Made by a program: the position numbers and the translations under genes. Shown piece after piece: positions 1-5,144 of a DNA stretch of 5,144 nucleotides. Each line of letters begins with the position of its first letter. Within the stretch, counting starts at the first letter, position 1. Location of the stretch: positions 1-5,144 of the forward strand of contig JAPKZE010000028.1 in the NCBI GenBank assembly GCA_026393955.1, read 5' to 3'. The notes beneath the pieces were generated by a model that saw nothing but the letters and a program-made list of their open reading frames with translations, ran no database searches and was not told where the DNA came from. Source of the DNA: Candidatus Aminicenantota bacterium. Lineage in GTDB: Bacteria > Acidobacteriota > Aminicenantia > Aminicenantales > Saccharicenantaceae.

Positions 1-14
1 CTAATCAGTCAATT

Positions 15-86
15 AACCGGTAGAATCGGGGTCGAAAAGGCCTTAAAACAGCGTTTTTGGCCCCGAAAACGAAGGAATTGCCGGTT
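15..86. repeat. Nested inverted repeats (cruciform/RNA hairpin potential)
   Basis: Three nested pairings can be read by eye. AACCGG at 15-20 pairs with CCGGTT at 81-86. CGGGGTC at 27-33 pairs with GGCCCCG at 59-65 with one G-T wobble. AAAAC at 45-49 pairs with GTTTT at 53-57. An alternative hairpin, CGTTTT at 52-57 with AAAACG at 66-71, uses the same bases, so the structures are mutually exclusive. Function is unknown. A transcript terminator or REP-like element are both possible. Confidence 0.45.
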
Positions 87-116
87 GGATAAGCTCGTTT
101 TTAGGCCCAAAAAGCG

Positions 117-160
117 CTGAGTTAAGCCCGTGAAGGCCTCCAAAATTGGATTTAACTTAG
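117..160. repeat. Inverted repeat just upstream of the promoter
   Basis: CTGAGTTAA at 117-125 is complementary to TTAACTTAG at 152-160, nine pairs with one G-T wobble (119/158). A smaller inner hairpin, TCCAA at 139-143 with TTGGA at 146-150, lies inside it. The repeat ends ten bases before the -35 box, so it could be an operator, or a terminator arm for something reading in from the left. It has no adjacent long T-run, which weakens the terminator reading. Confidence 0.4.
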
Positions 161-169
161 TGTAAATAA

Positions 170-199
170 TTGACTTGCTGTGGTCCGACCCCATAGAAT
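170..199 (+). promoter_or_regulatory. Sigma70-type promoter of the radical SAM gene
   Basis: TTGACT at 170-175 (5 of 6 with the TTGACA consensus) and TAGAAT at 194-199 (5 of 6 with TATAAT) are separated by 18 bases, close to the preferred 17. It lies in the only AT-rich stretch upstream of the gene. Expected transcription start is about seven bases past the -10 box, at or next to base 206, which is the A of the start codon. This would give an mRNA with essentially no 5' leader, in keeping with the absence of a clear Shine-Dalgarno sequence. Seen by eye only. Confidence 0.55.
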
Positions 200-205
200 A
201 GGCTC

Positions 206-1165
206 ATGGTGAGCAGCGCGAGGAAGCTGGAACTCGTCGGGAAGGCCCTCGACCGGCTGTCCCCTCTCGAGACCGCCTGCACGCTCTGCCCCCGGGACTG
301 CCGGACCGACCGGACGAAGGGCTCGGGCGGGATCTGCCACACCGGAAGCCTGGCGGCCGTGTCCCACGCCCTGCTCCACTTCGGCGAGGAGCCCGTGATC
401 AGCGGCGCGGCCGGCTCGGGGACGATCTTCTTCACCGGCTGCAACCTCAAGTGTCTGTTCTGCCAGAACTACCAGCTGAGCTGGCAGCTCGAGGGCCACA
501 CGGTCACGGACCGGGAGCTCGCGACGATGATGCTCGGCCTCCGGGAAAAGGGCGCTCACAACATCAATTTCGTCTCGCCGAGCCACATCGTGCTGCCCAT
601 CCTCAGGGCCCTGCGCATCGCCCTGGCCGAAGGCCTCGACATCCCCCTCGTCTGGAATTCCAACGGCTACGATTCCGTCGAGGTCGTTCGGGAGCTGGAA
701 GGCATCATCGACGTCTACCTCCCCGACCTTAAGTACCGCTCGCCGGAGCTGTCCAAGAGGCACTCCGCCGCGCCCGACTACTTCGACAAGGCGTCCGAGG
801 CCGTCCGGGAGATGTCCCTGCAGCAGCCGGCCCTCGATCTCGGCCCCGGCGGAACGGCCCGCAAGGGACTCGTCGTCCGGCACCTGATCCTGCCGGGCGC
901 GGTCGAGGACACCCTCGAATTGCTGGACTGGATCGGGGAGAACCTCTCGCCGTTCATCGGCCTGAGCCTCATGAGCCAGTACCATCCTTGCTTCAAGGCC
1001 CCCGCCGAGATCCAGCGAAGCGTGTCCCCCGAAGAGTACCGCCGGGCCGCCGGGAAGGCCGCGGCCCTCGGGCTCGACCGCCTCGTCCTACAGCCGGAGC
1101 CGTTCGGGGCGGACGAGCACCTCGTCCCCGACTTCAAGAAAGACAGCCCGTTCCGCTGGAAATGA
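206..1165 (+). CDS. Radical SAM protein, PflX / COG1313 family
   Basis: A 319-residue cytoplasmic iron-sulfur protein of the radical SAM superfamily, related to pyruvate formate-lyase activating enzymes but in the uncharacterised PflX branch (COG1313). The radical SAM motif CNLKCLFC gives Cys79, Cys83 and Cys86, which would bind the 4Fe-4S cluster that cleaves S-adenosylmethionine. It is preceded by the family hallmark HFGEEP..SG..GSGTIFF (58-76) and followed by QNYQLS. An N-terminal cluster Cys25, Cys28, Cys32 and Cys44 (CTLCPRDC...GIC), typical of this branch, may hold a second metal site. Later conserved blocks are YLPDLKY (171-177), VRHLILPG (224-231) and LSLMSQYHP (253-261). Length is normal for the family and the gene looks complete. 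ATG 206 is chosen because no other plausible start precedes the cysteine cluster except GTG 209, immediately next to it. No strong ribosome binding site is visible. No glycyl radical enzyme gene is nearby, so the substrate is unknown. Some relatives are named pflX or 'pyruvate formate-lyase activating', which overstates what is known. Confidence 0.88.
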   Translation: MVSSARKLELVGKALDRLSPLETACTLCPRDCRTDRTKGSGGICHTGSLAAVSHALLHFGEEPVISGAAGSGTIFFTGCNLKCLFCQNYQLSWQLEGHTVTDRELATMMLGLREKGAHNINFVSPSHIVLPILRALRIALAEGLDIPLVWNSNGYDSVEVVRELEGIIDVYLPDLKYRSPELSKRHSAAPDYFDKASEAVREMSLQQPALDLGPGGTARKGLVVRHLILPGAVEDTLELLDWIGENLSPFIGLSLMSQYHPCFKAPAEIQRSVSPEEYRRAAGKAAALGLDRLVLQPEPFGADEHLVPDFKKDSPFRWK

Positions 1166-1192
1166 GCGGCCGCCCTAGCGGGGGGCGGTCGC
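1166..1192. terminator. Hairpin between convergent genes, likely terminator
   Basis: GCGGCCGCCC at 1166-1175 pairs with GGGCGGTCGC at 1183-1192 across a 7-base loop: ten pairs, one a G-T wobble (1169/1189). It starts directly after the radical SAM stop codon and overlaps the last codons of the DUF3014 gene. In plus-strand RNA the wobble holds; in minus-strand RNA the same position is an A-C mismatch, so the structure is stronger for the radical SAM transcript. There is no U-run on the plus side. The minus-strand transcript would continue with a weak UCAUUUCC. Possibly a shared bidirectional terminator, without the classic intrinsic form. Confidence 0.45.
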
Positions 1193-2041
1193 GTAGGTCC
1201 GCGGCGCCGGCAGCTTCGACGGCGCGATGCCCAAAGCGGCCGCCAGGGCCTTGATCTTTTCGTGAGCGGCCTGGACGCCCTTGGGGCCGAGCCTCAGGAG
1301 CTGCTTCTGGGCCGGGCTCAGTCCCTCGAGCGCCGGGTCGGTCATCGCGTAGCTCAGGACCTTTTGTTCCAGCCGGACGGGGCCGTCCACCACCGGCGTC
1401 TCCAGGAGCTCCCCCATGGCCCGGACGAGCGTGTCGTCGAAATCGACGCCGGGGTAGCCGAGCTCGTTATAAGCCTCCTGGATGAGCGGGTCGACGGCCC
1501 GGTAGAGACGGGCCGCGGCCGTCGCGTCGAGGGACTGGATGATCCCGACGACGGCCCCGTACCGGGTGTAGGAGGCCGGATCGACGAACGTCCCGGTCTT
1601 GGTCCGGGCGACCCGGAAATCGCCGGCCGGCTCGTAGAAGTCGATGTGCGGCTTCGGGCTCAGGCCGTTGGCCACGTTGTCGACCGAGACGACGAACTTG
1701 CGGATGAGGTCCTTGGTCAGGAGCCACTTCGCGAATTCGGGGTCCACGGACATGGCCGCGGCGAATTCCCGGACGGCGGCGTCGCTCCCCGTGAGCGGGA
1801 CCGCGGGGAACGCGAGGGGCTCGAGGCCCGGCGCGGCCGGGGCCTTCTCCTCCACGGCCGGCCCGGGCGCCTCGGCGGCCGTCGCGGCGGCCGGCTTGTC
1901 CGTCTTCTTCATGAACAAGACATAATAGAGCCCGGCCACGACGGCCAGGATCACGAGGATGGCCGCGGCCAGGCCCCAGACCTTACGGGGCTCCTCCTTG
2001 GGTTCGTCGGTCCGTTCCTCGTCGAGATGAAGGTCGTCCAT
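1175..2041 (-). CDS. DUF3014 domain membrane-anchored protein
   Basis: A 288-residue protein with a short charged, acidic N-terminus (1-20), one transmembrane helix (about 22-43, followed by KK at 45-46), an Ala/Pro/Glu-rich linker (48-80) and a globular domain (about 82-265). The domain matches my knowledge of DUF3014: DxxVREF near the start (87-93), WLLTKDLIRKFVVSVDN (106-122), FVDPASYTRY (152-161), IQEAYNELGYPG (187-198), LLETPV (212-217) and LSPAQKQLLRLGP (241-253). The soluble domain most likely lies in the periplasm or outside the membrane, but topology is inferred. Molecular function of DUF3014 is not established. The start is well supported by AAGGAGGG seven to eight bases upstream. 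It follows a pstB gene by 20 bases on the same strand, so it is probably the last gene of the Pst operon, where phoU often sits. It shows no resemblance to PhoU, which is an all-helical soluble protein without a membrane anchor. Confidence 0.87.
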   Translation of the reverse strand: MDDLHLDEERTDEPKEEPRKVWGLAAAILVILAVVAGLYYVLFMKKTDKPAAATAAEAPGPAVEEKAPAAPGLEPLAFPAVPLTGSDAAVREFAAAMSVDPEFAKWLLTKDLIRKFVVSVDNVANGLSPKPHIDFYEPAGDFRVARTKTGTFVDPASYTRYGAVVGIIQSLDATAAARLYRAVDPLIQEAYNELGYPGVDFDDTLVRAMGELLETPVVDGPVRLEQKVLSYAMTDPALEGLSPAQKQLLRLGPKGVQAAHEKIKALAAALGIAPSKLPAPRTYATAPR

Positions 2042-2047
2042 GGTCGT

Positions 2048-2055
2048 CCCTCCTT
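2048..2055 (-). promoter_or_regulatory. Strong ribosome binding site of the DUF3014 gene
   Basis: On the minus strand this reads AAGGAGGG, a near-perfect Shine-Dalgarno sequence six bases before ATG 2041. It lies in the 20-base gap after the pstB stop codon. It fixes the start and suggests the gene is translated independently rather than only by coupling. Confidence 0.8.
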
Positions 2056-2061
2056 GAGTTC

Positions 2062-2814
2062 CTAGCCGAACCGGCCGGTGATGTAGTCCTCCGTCCGGGA
2101 GTCCTTCGGGGCGGTGAAAATGCGCCGCGTCTCGCCGATCTCGACGAGCTCGCCGAGCAGGAAGTACCCGGCGACGTCGGAGACGCGGGCCGCCTGCTGC
2201 ATGTTGTGGGTGACGATGAGGATCGTGTAGCGCTTCTTGAGCTCGGCCATGAGATCCTCAATGTTGGCCGTCGCGGCCAGGTCGAGGGCCGAGCAGGGCT
2301 CGTCCATGAGCAGGATCTCGGGCTCGACGGCGATGAGCCGGGCGATGCACAGCCGCTGCTGTTGTTCCCCCGAGAGCCGGAGGGCGTTGTCATCCAGGCG
2401 GTCCTTGAGCTCGTCCCAGAGGTGGACGGCCTCGAGGCTGCGGGTAAGCCGAGCCTCGAGGGCCCGGGGATCGCGCAGGCCGTGGACGCGCAACCCGTAA
2501 ACGACGTTATCGTAGACGCTCAGGGGGAAGGGGTTGGGCCGCTGGAAGACCATGCCCACCTTCTTCCTGAGGTCGAGCAGGTCGATGCCGGGCCGGTAGA
2601 TGTCCTCCCCGTCGATGAGGACCGTCCCCGTGACCCGGACGTCGTCGATGAGGTCCGTCATCCGGTTGAGCGACCGGAGGAAGGTCGTCTTGCCGCAGCC
2701 CGAGGGCCCGATGAGGGCGGTGATGCGGTTCTTCTCGATGTCCAGACTGATCTTCCTCAGGGCCTGGAACTTCCCGTAGTAGAAATCGAGGTCGCGGACT
2801 TCGATGATGGCCAT
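2062..2814 (-). CDS. pstB: Phosphate ABC transporter ATP-binding protein PstB (conventional copy)
   Basis: A 250-residue cytoplasmic ATPase that powers phosphate import through PstC-PstA. Motifs in order: A-loop Tyr13 (FYYGKFQAL), Walker A GPSGCGKT (36-43), Q-loop Gln91 (GMVFQRPNPFP, typical of PstB), signature LSGEQQQR (147-154), Walker B ILLMDE with catalytic Glu172, D-loop SALD, H-switch His203 (VTHNMQQAARVSD), and the PstB-type end IFTAPKDSRTEDYITGRFG (232-250). Length is normal. The start is set at ATG 2814, where the conserved MAIIEVRDLDFYYG begins. An in-frame ATG at 2913 would add 33 low-complexity residues overlapping the previous gene and is rejected. It starts four bases after the stop of the other pstB. 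Two oddities: the usual second glycine of LSGG is Glu150, and the residue after the D-loop aspartate is Leu instead of the usual Pro. Together with the neighbouring PstB it probably forms a heterodimer; see findings. Confidence 0.93.
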   Translation of the reverse strand: MAIIEVRDLDFYYGKFQALRKISLDIEKNRITALIGPSGCGKTTFLRSLNRMTDLIDDVRVTGTVLIDGEDIYRPGIDLLDLRKKVGMVFQRPNPFPLSVYDNVVYGLRVHGLRDPRALEARLTRSLEAVHLWDELKDRLDDNALRLSGEQQQRLCIARLIAVEPEILLMDEPCSALDLAATANIEDLMAELKKRYTILIVTHNMQQAARVSDVAGYFLLGELVEIGETRRIFTAPKDSRTEDYITGRFG

Positions 2815-2818
2815 GGGC

Positions 2819-3574
2819 CTACCCGAACCTCCCCCGGAGGTAATCGTCGGTCCGCTGGTCGTCCGGCGCGGTGAAGATCTTGGCCGTCGGCCCGACCTCG
2901 ACAAGCCCGCCATTGAGGAAGAAGGCCGTCCGGTCGGCGACGCGGGCCGCCTGCTTGGTGTTGTTGGTGACGAGGATGATCGTGTAATCCTTCTTGAGCC
3001 GGCGCAGGGACTCCTCGATCTTCATCGTCGAGATGGGATCGAGCCCCGAGGTCGGCTCGTCGAGGAGGATGAACTCCGGCGCGACGGCCAGGATGCGGGC
3101 CAGGCAGAGCCGCTGCTGCTGGCCGCCCGAGAGCTTCTGGCCGCTCGTGTGCAGCCGGTCCTTGACCTCGTCCCAGAGGCCCCCCTTTTCGAGGCTGTCC
3201 CGGACGAGGGCGTCGAGCCGGCCGCGGAGGCCGGCCCGCCGGGCCCCGAAGGCGACATTCTCGTAGATCGAACGCGGCAGCGGGACCGGTGTGGCGAAGA
3301 CCATGCCCAGCTTGCGCCGCAGGGCGACGACGTCGACGTCCGGACCGTAGATGTCGCGGCCGTCGATCCGGATCGTCCCTGCGCGGCGCGAGCCGCGGAC
3401 GAGGTCGTTGAGCCGGTTGAGAGCGCAAAGGAAAGTCGATTTGCCGCTCCGGGCCGGCCCGATGATGCCCAGGATCTCGTTGCGGCGGATATCGAGGTCG
3501 AGGCCCCGGATCTTGCGGACCTCCCCGAAAGACTGGCTGAACGCCCGGACCTCGATAACGACGTCGTTCGTCAT
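2819..3574 (-). CDS. Divergent PstB-like ATP-binding protein (Q-loop Ala, H-switch Asn)
   Basis: A 251-residue ABC ATPase of the phosphate importer family, paralogous to the next gene. Motifs: Walker A GPARSGKST (39-47), signature LSGGQQQR (148-155, canonical), Walker B FILLDE with Glu173, D-loop SGLD, and the PstB ending IFTAPDDQRTDDYLRGRFG. Two key residues differ. The Q-loop glutamine is Ala94 (MVFATPVPLP, codon 3293-3295), and the H-switch histidine is Asn204 (LVTNNTKQAARVAD, codon 2963-2965). Everything else is intact, with no frameshift or stop and length is normal, so it is not a decaying pseudogene. From memory, PstB-like proteins with the MVFATPVPLP and VTNN signatures recur in other bacteria, which suggests a defined subfamily. 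ATG 3574 overlaps the pstA stop codon (ATGA), implying translational coupling. It probably pairs with the other PstB under the PstC-PstA channel. Confidence 0.9.
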   Translation of the reverse strand: MTNDVVIEVRAFSQSFGEVRKIRGLDLDIRRNEILGIIGPARSGKSTFLCALNRLNDLVRGSRRAGTIRIDGRDIYGPDVDVVALRRKLGMVFATPVPLPRSIYENVAFGARRAGLRGRLDALVRDSLEKGGLWDEVKDRLHTSGQKLSGGQQQRLCLARILAVAPEFILLDEPTSGLDPISTMKIEESLRRLKKDYTIILVTNNTKQAARVADRTAFFLNGGLVEVGPTAKIFTAPDDQRTDDYLRGRFG

Positions 3575-4410
3575 GAGTACTTCTTGATGAAGCGGTTCAT
3601 CAGATAATAGGTCAGGATATTGATCCCCAGGATAGCGATGATCAGGATGGCGGCCGTGCCGTAGGCCTTGGGCATCGAGATCCCTTCCCGGGCCAGGATG
3701 TAGAAGTGGACGGACATCGTCCGGGTCGAGGAGAAGAGCGAGGTCGGCATCCGCAGGGCGCTGCCGGCGGTGAAGATCGTCGCCGCCGTCTCCCCGATGG
3801 AGCGGCCGATGCTAAGGACGATGCCGGTCACGATCCCCGGCAGGGCCGACGGCAGCACGACCCGCGTCACGGTCTGCCACTTGGTGCTGCCGAGGGAGAA
3901 ACTGACCAAGCGGTAGGCCGGCGGCACGCTCTTGATGGCCTCTTCCGACGTCCGAATGATGGTGGGCAGGAGCATGAAGGCCAGGGTCAGGCCGCCGCTG
4001 AGGATGGACCAGCCGAACTTGAGCTTGGTCACGAAAAGGATGAAGCCGAACAGGCCGAAGATGATCGAGGGGATGCCGGCCAGACACTCGGCCCCGAAGC
4101 GGATGATCCGGGTCAGCGGGCCGCCCCACGTGTATTCGGTGAGGTAGATAGCCGTGCCGACGCCGAAAGGGGCGGCGATGACGATGGCCAGGACGCTCAG
4201 GGCGACCGTGCCGACGACCGTCGAAAAGATGCCCCCCGACTTGCCCATGTCCATGGGATTGGTCGTCAGGAATTCCAGGCTGAGGACGGGCAGGCCGCGG
4301 CGCAGGATATAGAAGATGATGAACAAGAGGACGCCGACCGTGATCAGGGTCAGGGCCCATAGACCGGTCCGGGCGGCCTTCTCCTCGAGGCGGGGCCCGA
4401 GGCGCTTCAC
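3571..4410 (-). CDS. pstA: Phosphate ABC transporter permease PstA
   Basis: A 279-residue inner-membrane permease that forms the phosphate channel with PstC. About six hydrophobic segments are visible (roughly 16-37, 63-90, 108-128, 136-152, 190-212, 250-272). The cytoplasmic coupling loop that contacts the ATPase is RTSEEAIKSVPPAYRLVSFSLGSTKWQTV (153-181), with the EEA...G form of the EAA motif. Other Pst permease marks are LAGIPSIIFGLFG (110-122), MLLPTIIRTSEEAI and GRSIGETAATIFTAG (202-216). The start is GTG 4410: it overlaps the pstC stop as GTGA, has AAGGAAG just upstream and gives a normal PstA length. A longer in-frame reading back to 4719 runs inside pstC and is Arg/Pro/His-rich shadow sequence, so it is rejected. 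The gene ends with ATGA overlap into the divergent pstB. Confidence 0.94.
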   Translation of the reverse strand: MKRLGPRLEEKAARTGLWALTLITVGVLLFIIFYILRRGLPVLSLEFLTTNPMDMGKSGGIFSTVVGTVALSVLAIVIAAPFGVGTAIYLTEYTWGGPLTRIIRFGAECLAGIPSIIFGLFGFILFVTKLKFGWSILSGGLTLAFMLLPTIIRTSEEAIKSVPPAYRLVSFSLGSTKWQTVTRVVLPSALPGIVTGIVLSIGRSIGETAATIFTAGSALRMPTSLFSSTRTMSVHFYILAREGISMPKAYGTAAILIIAILGINILTYYLMNRFIKKYS

Positions 4411-5144
4411 GGCTGCTTCCTTCGCCGGGCCGAAGTCGCGTTGGCGATCGTGTTCAGGACCATGATGATGACGAAGAGGACGACGCCGGTGGCGAAGAGG
4501 GCCTCGCGGTGCTCGCCCGTGGCGTAGCTCATCTCCAGGGCCACGTTCGAGGTCAGGGTCCGGACAGGCGCCAGGAGCGAGCCGGGCACCTGGGCGGCGT
4601 TGCCGGCGACCATGATGGTGGCCATGGTCTCGCCGATGGCCCGCCCCATGCCGAGGATGATGCTGGCGATGATGCCCGATCGGGCCGCCGGGAAGAGGAC
4701 CATCTTGACCGTCTGCCAACGCGTCGCGCCCAGGGCGATCGAGCCTTCCCGGTAGGACGGCGGAACGGCCTGGAGCGAATCGACCGAGATGGAGATGATG
4801 GTCGGCAGGATCATGATGCCCAGGATGATCGAGGCGGCCAGGACCGACAGGCCCGGTCCCCCGAAGGTCTCACGGATGAACGGGACGAGGATGATGACGC
4901 CCATGAAGCCGTAGACGACCGACGGGATCCCGGCCAGGAGCTCGATGACGGGCTTGATCAGGCGCCGGACCTTCTTCGAGGAGAACTCCGTCAGCACGAT
5001 GGCGCAAGCCAGCCCAAAGGGGATGCCGATCACCAGAGCGCCGGCGGTGACGAAGAGGGAGCCGACGATCATGGGCCAGAGGCCGAAGAGCTTCTCCGAG
5101 GGATACCAGCTCGTTCCGGTCAAGAAGCTCTTCAGGCCGTACTT
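4407..5144 (-). CDS. pstC: Phosphate ABC transporter permease PstC (5' end outside window)
   Basis: The C-terminal 245 residues of PstC, the other membrane subunit of the phosphate channel. The reading frame is open to the right edge of the window (first visible residues KYGLKSFLTGTSWYPSEK), so the N-terminal cytoplasmic tail and first membrane helix are missing. A TTG at 5123 inside this stretch is not a real start, because FLTGTSWYP is a conserved internal PstC block. Visible marks (numbering from the edge): membrane segments near 24-51, 69-91, 100-121, 154-180 and 214-234; LAGIPSVVYGFMGV (70-83); the coupling loop SVDSLQAVPPSYREGSIALGATRWQTV (120-146); and GRAIGETMATIMVAGNA (167-183). It overlaps pstA by four bases. 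A pstS gene for the periplasmic phosphate-binding protein would be expected further right, but is not in view. Confidence 0.94.
   Translation of the reverse strand, partial: KYGLKSFLTGTSWYPSEKLFGLWPMIVGSLFVTAGALVIGIPFGLACAIVLTEFSSKKVRRLIKPVIELLAGIPSVVYGFMGVIILVPFIRETFGGPGLSVLAASIILGIMILPTIISISVDSLQAVPPSYREGSIALGATRWQTVKMVLFPAARSGIIASIILGMGRAIGETMATIMVAGNAAQVPGSLLAPVRTLTSNVALEMSYATGEHREALFATGVVLFVIIMVLNTIANATSARRRKQP
4416..4422 (-). promoter_or_regulatory. Ribosome binding site deciding the pstA GTG start
   Basis: On the minus strand this reads AAGGAAG, with the AAGGA core seven bases before GTG 4410, inside the last codons of pstC. It supports the GTG start over any longer reading frame. Confidence 0.65.

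Larger units (their letters stand above)
1..205. other. AT-richer intergenic region with many inverted repeats
   Basis: This leader region has no convincing gene. Its GC content is about 45% by hand count, against much higher GC in all the genes that follow. It contains several short stem-loops listed separately, and poly-A/poly-T arms around GGCC(C) cores recur (35-48, 52-71, 96-116). The last 36 bases carry the promoter of the radical SAM gene. A 61-codon open frame on the minus strand (9-194) crosses the hairpins and the promoter and shows no recognisable domain, so I do not call it a gene. The composition and hairpins would suit a non-coding repeat or the flank of a small mobile element, but no transposase or terminal repeat is visible and the origin is unresolved. 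Confidence 0.6.

Noticed and set aside
9..194. A 61-codon open frame on the minus strand in the leader region
   Set aside because: It runs through hairpins and the promoter, has no recognisable domain and no ribosome binding site that I can see. More likely chance in a non-coding block.
152..985. Long minus-strand open frame opposite the radical SAM gene
   Set aside because: The opposite strand encodes a clear, motif-complete radical SAM protein. The antisense product is low-complexity and unrecognisable, as expected for GC-rich DNA.
1262..2065. 267-codon plus-strand frame opposite the DUF3014 gene
   Set aside because: Arg/Gly/Asp-rich shadow of a recognisable minus-strand gene, with no domain of its own.
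2815..2913. N-terminal extension of the conventional PstB by 33 residues
   Set aside because: It overlaps the end of the preceding pstB in another frame and is low-complexity. The conserved PstB N-terminus starts at 2814.
2819..3574. The divergent pstB as a pseudogene
   Set aside because: Full length, no stops or frameshifts, intact Walker A, signature, Walker B and C-terminus, and tight coupling with its neighbours. Only two specific residues differ.
2804..3607. 267-codon plus-strand frame opposite the divergent pstB
   Set aside because: Composition-driven shadow. All ABC ATPase motifs are on the minus strand.
4411..4719. Long N-terminal extension of PstA
   Set aside because: It lies inside pstC in a different frame and is Arg/Pro/His/Gly-rich. 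The GTGA overlap at 4407-4410 with AAGGAAG upstream gives a normal-length PstA.
5121..5123. TTG as the start codon of pstC
   Set aside because: The frame stays open to the window edge, and FLTGTSWYP is an internal conserved block of PstC, so the gene is cut by the window.

Overview
The window is a stretch of a GC-rich bacterial genome. The coding part is visibly very GC-rich, while the first 200 bases are only about 45% GC. It holds most of a phosphate-specific ABC transporter (Pst) operon on the minus strand, a membrane-anchored DUF3014 protein at the end of that operon, and a convergent radical SAM gene of the PflX (COG1313) type on the plus strand. No taxonomic marker is present. GC content, gene style and the unusual paired PstB proteins would fit an Aminicenantes/Acidobacteriota-like lineage, but that is a guess from memory and not a demonstration.

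Layout: 1-205 is an AT-richer intergenic region rich in inverted repeats. It ends in a good sigma70-type promoter placed almost directly on the start codon of the radical SAM gene (206-1165, +). Nine bases separate the stop of that gene from the stop of the DUF3014 gene (1175-2041, -), and a strong hairpin sits across the junction. Reading right to left on the minus strand, the operon order is pstC (incomplete, entering at base 5144), pstA (GTG start, 4 nt overlap), a divergent pstB (4 nt overlap), a conventional pstB (4 nt gap) and DUF3014 (20 nt gap, strong ribosome binding site). The spacing implies one transcript. PstS and the promoter must lie beyond the right edge. phoU is not in its usual place after pstB.

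How the parts work together: PstC and PstA form the membrane channel for phosphate, and two ATPase subunits power it. In most bacteria these are two copies of one PstB. Here there are two different PstB proteins with complementary defects. The upstream one lacks the Q-loop glutamine (Ala94) and the H-switch histidine (Asn204) but has a canonical LSGG signature. The downstream one has intact Q-loop and H-switch but a changed signature, LSGE. In a head-to-tail dimer of the two, all the changes fall in one ATP site and leave the other fully canonical. This predicts an asymmetric heterodimeric phosphate importer and is the most interesting observation in the window. The DUF3014 protein, occupying the place where phoU often sits, is a candidate accessory factor of the transporter, although its function is unknown.
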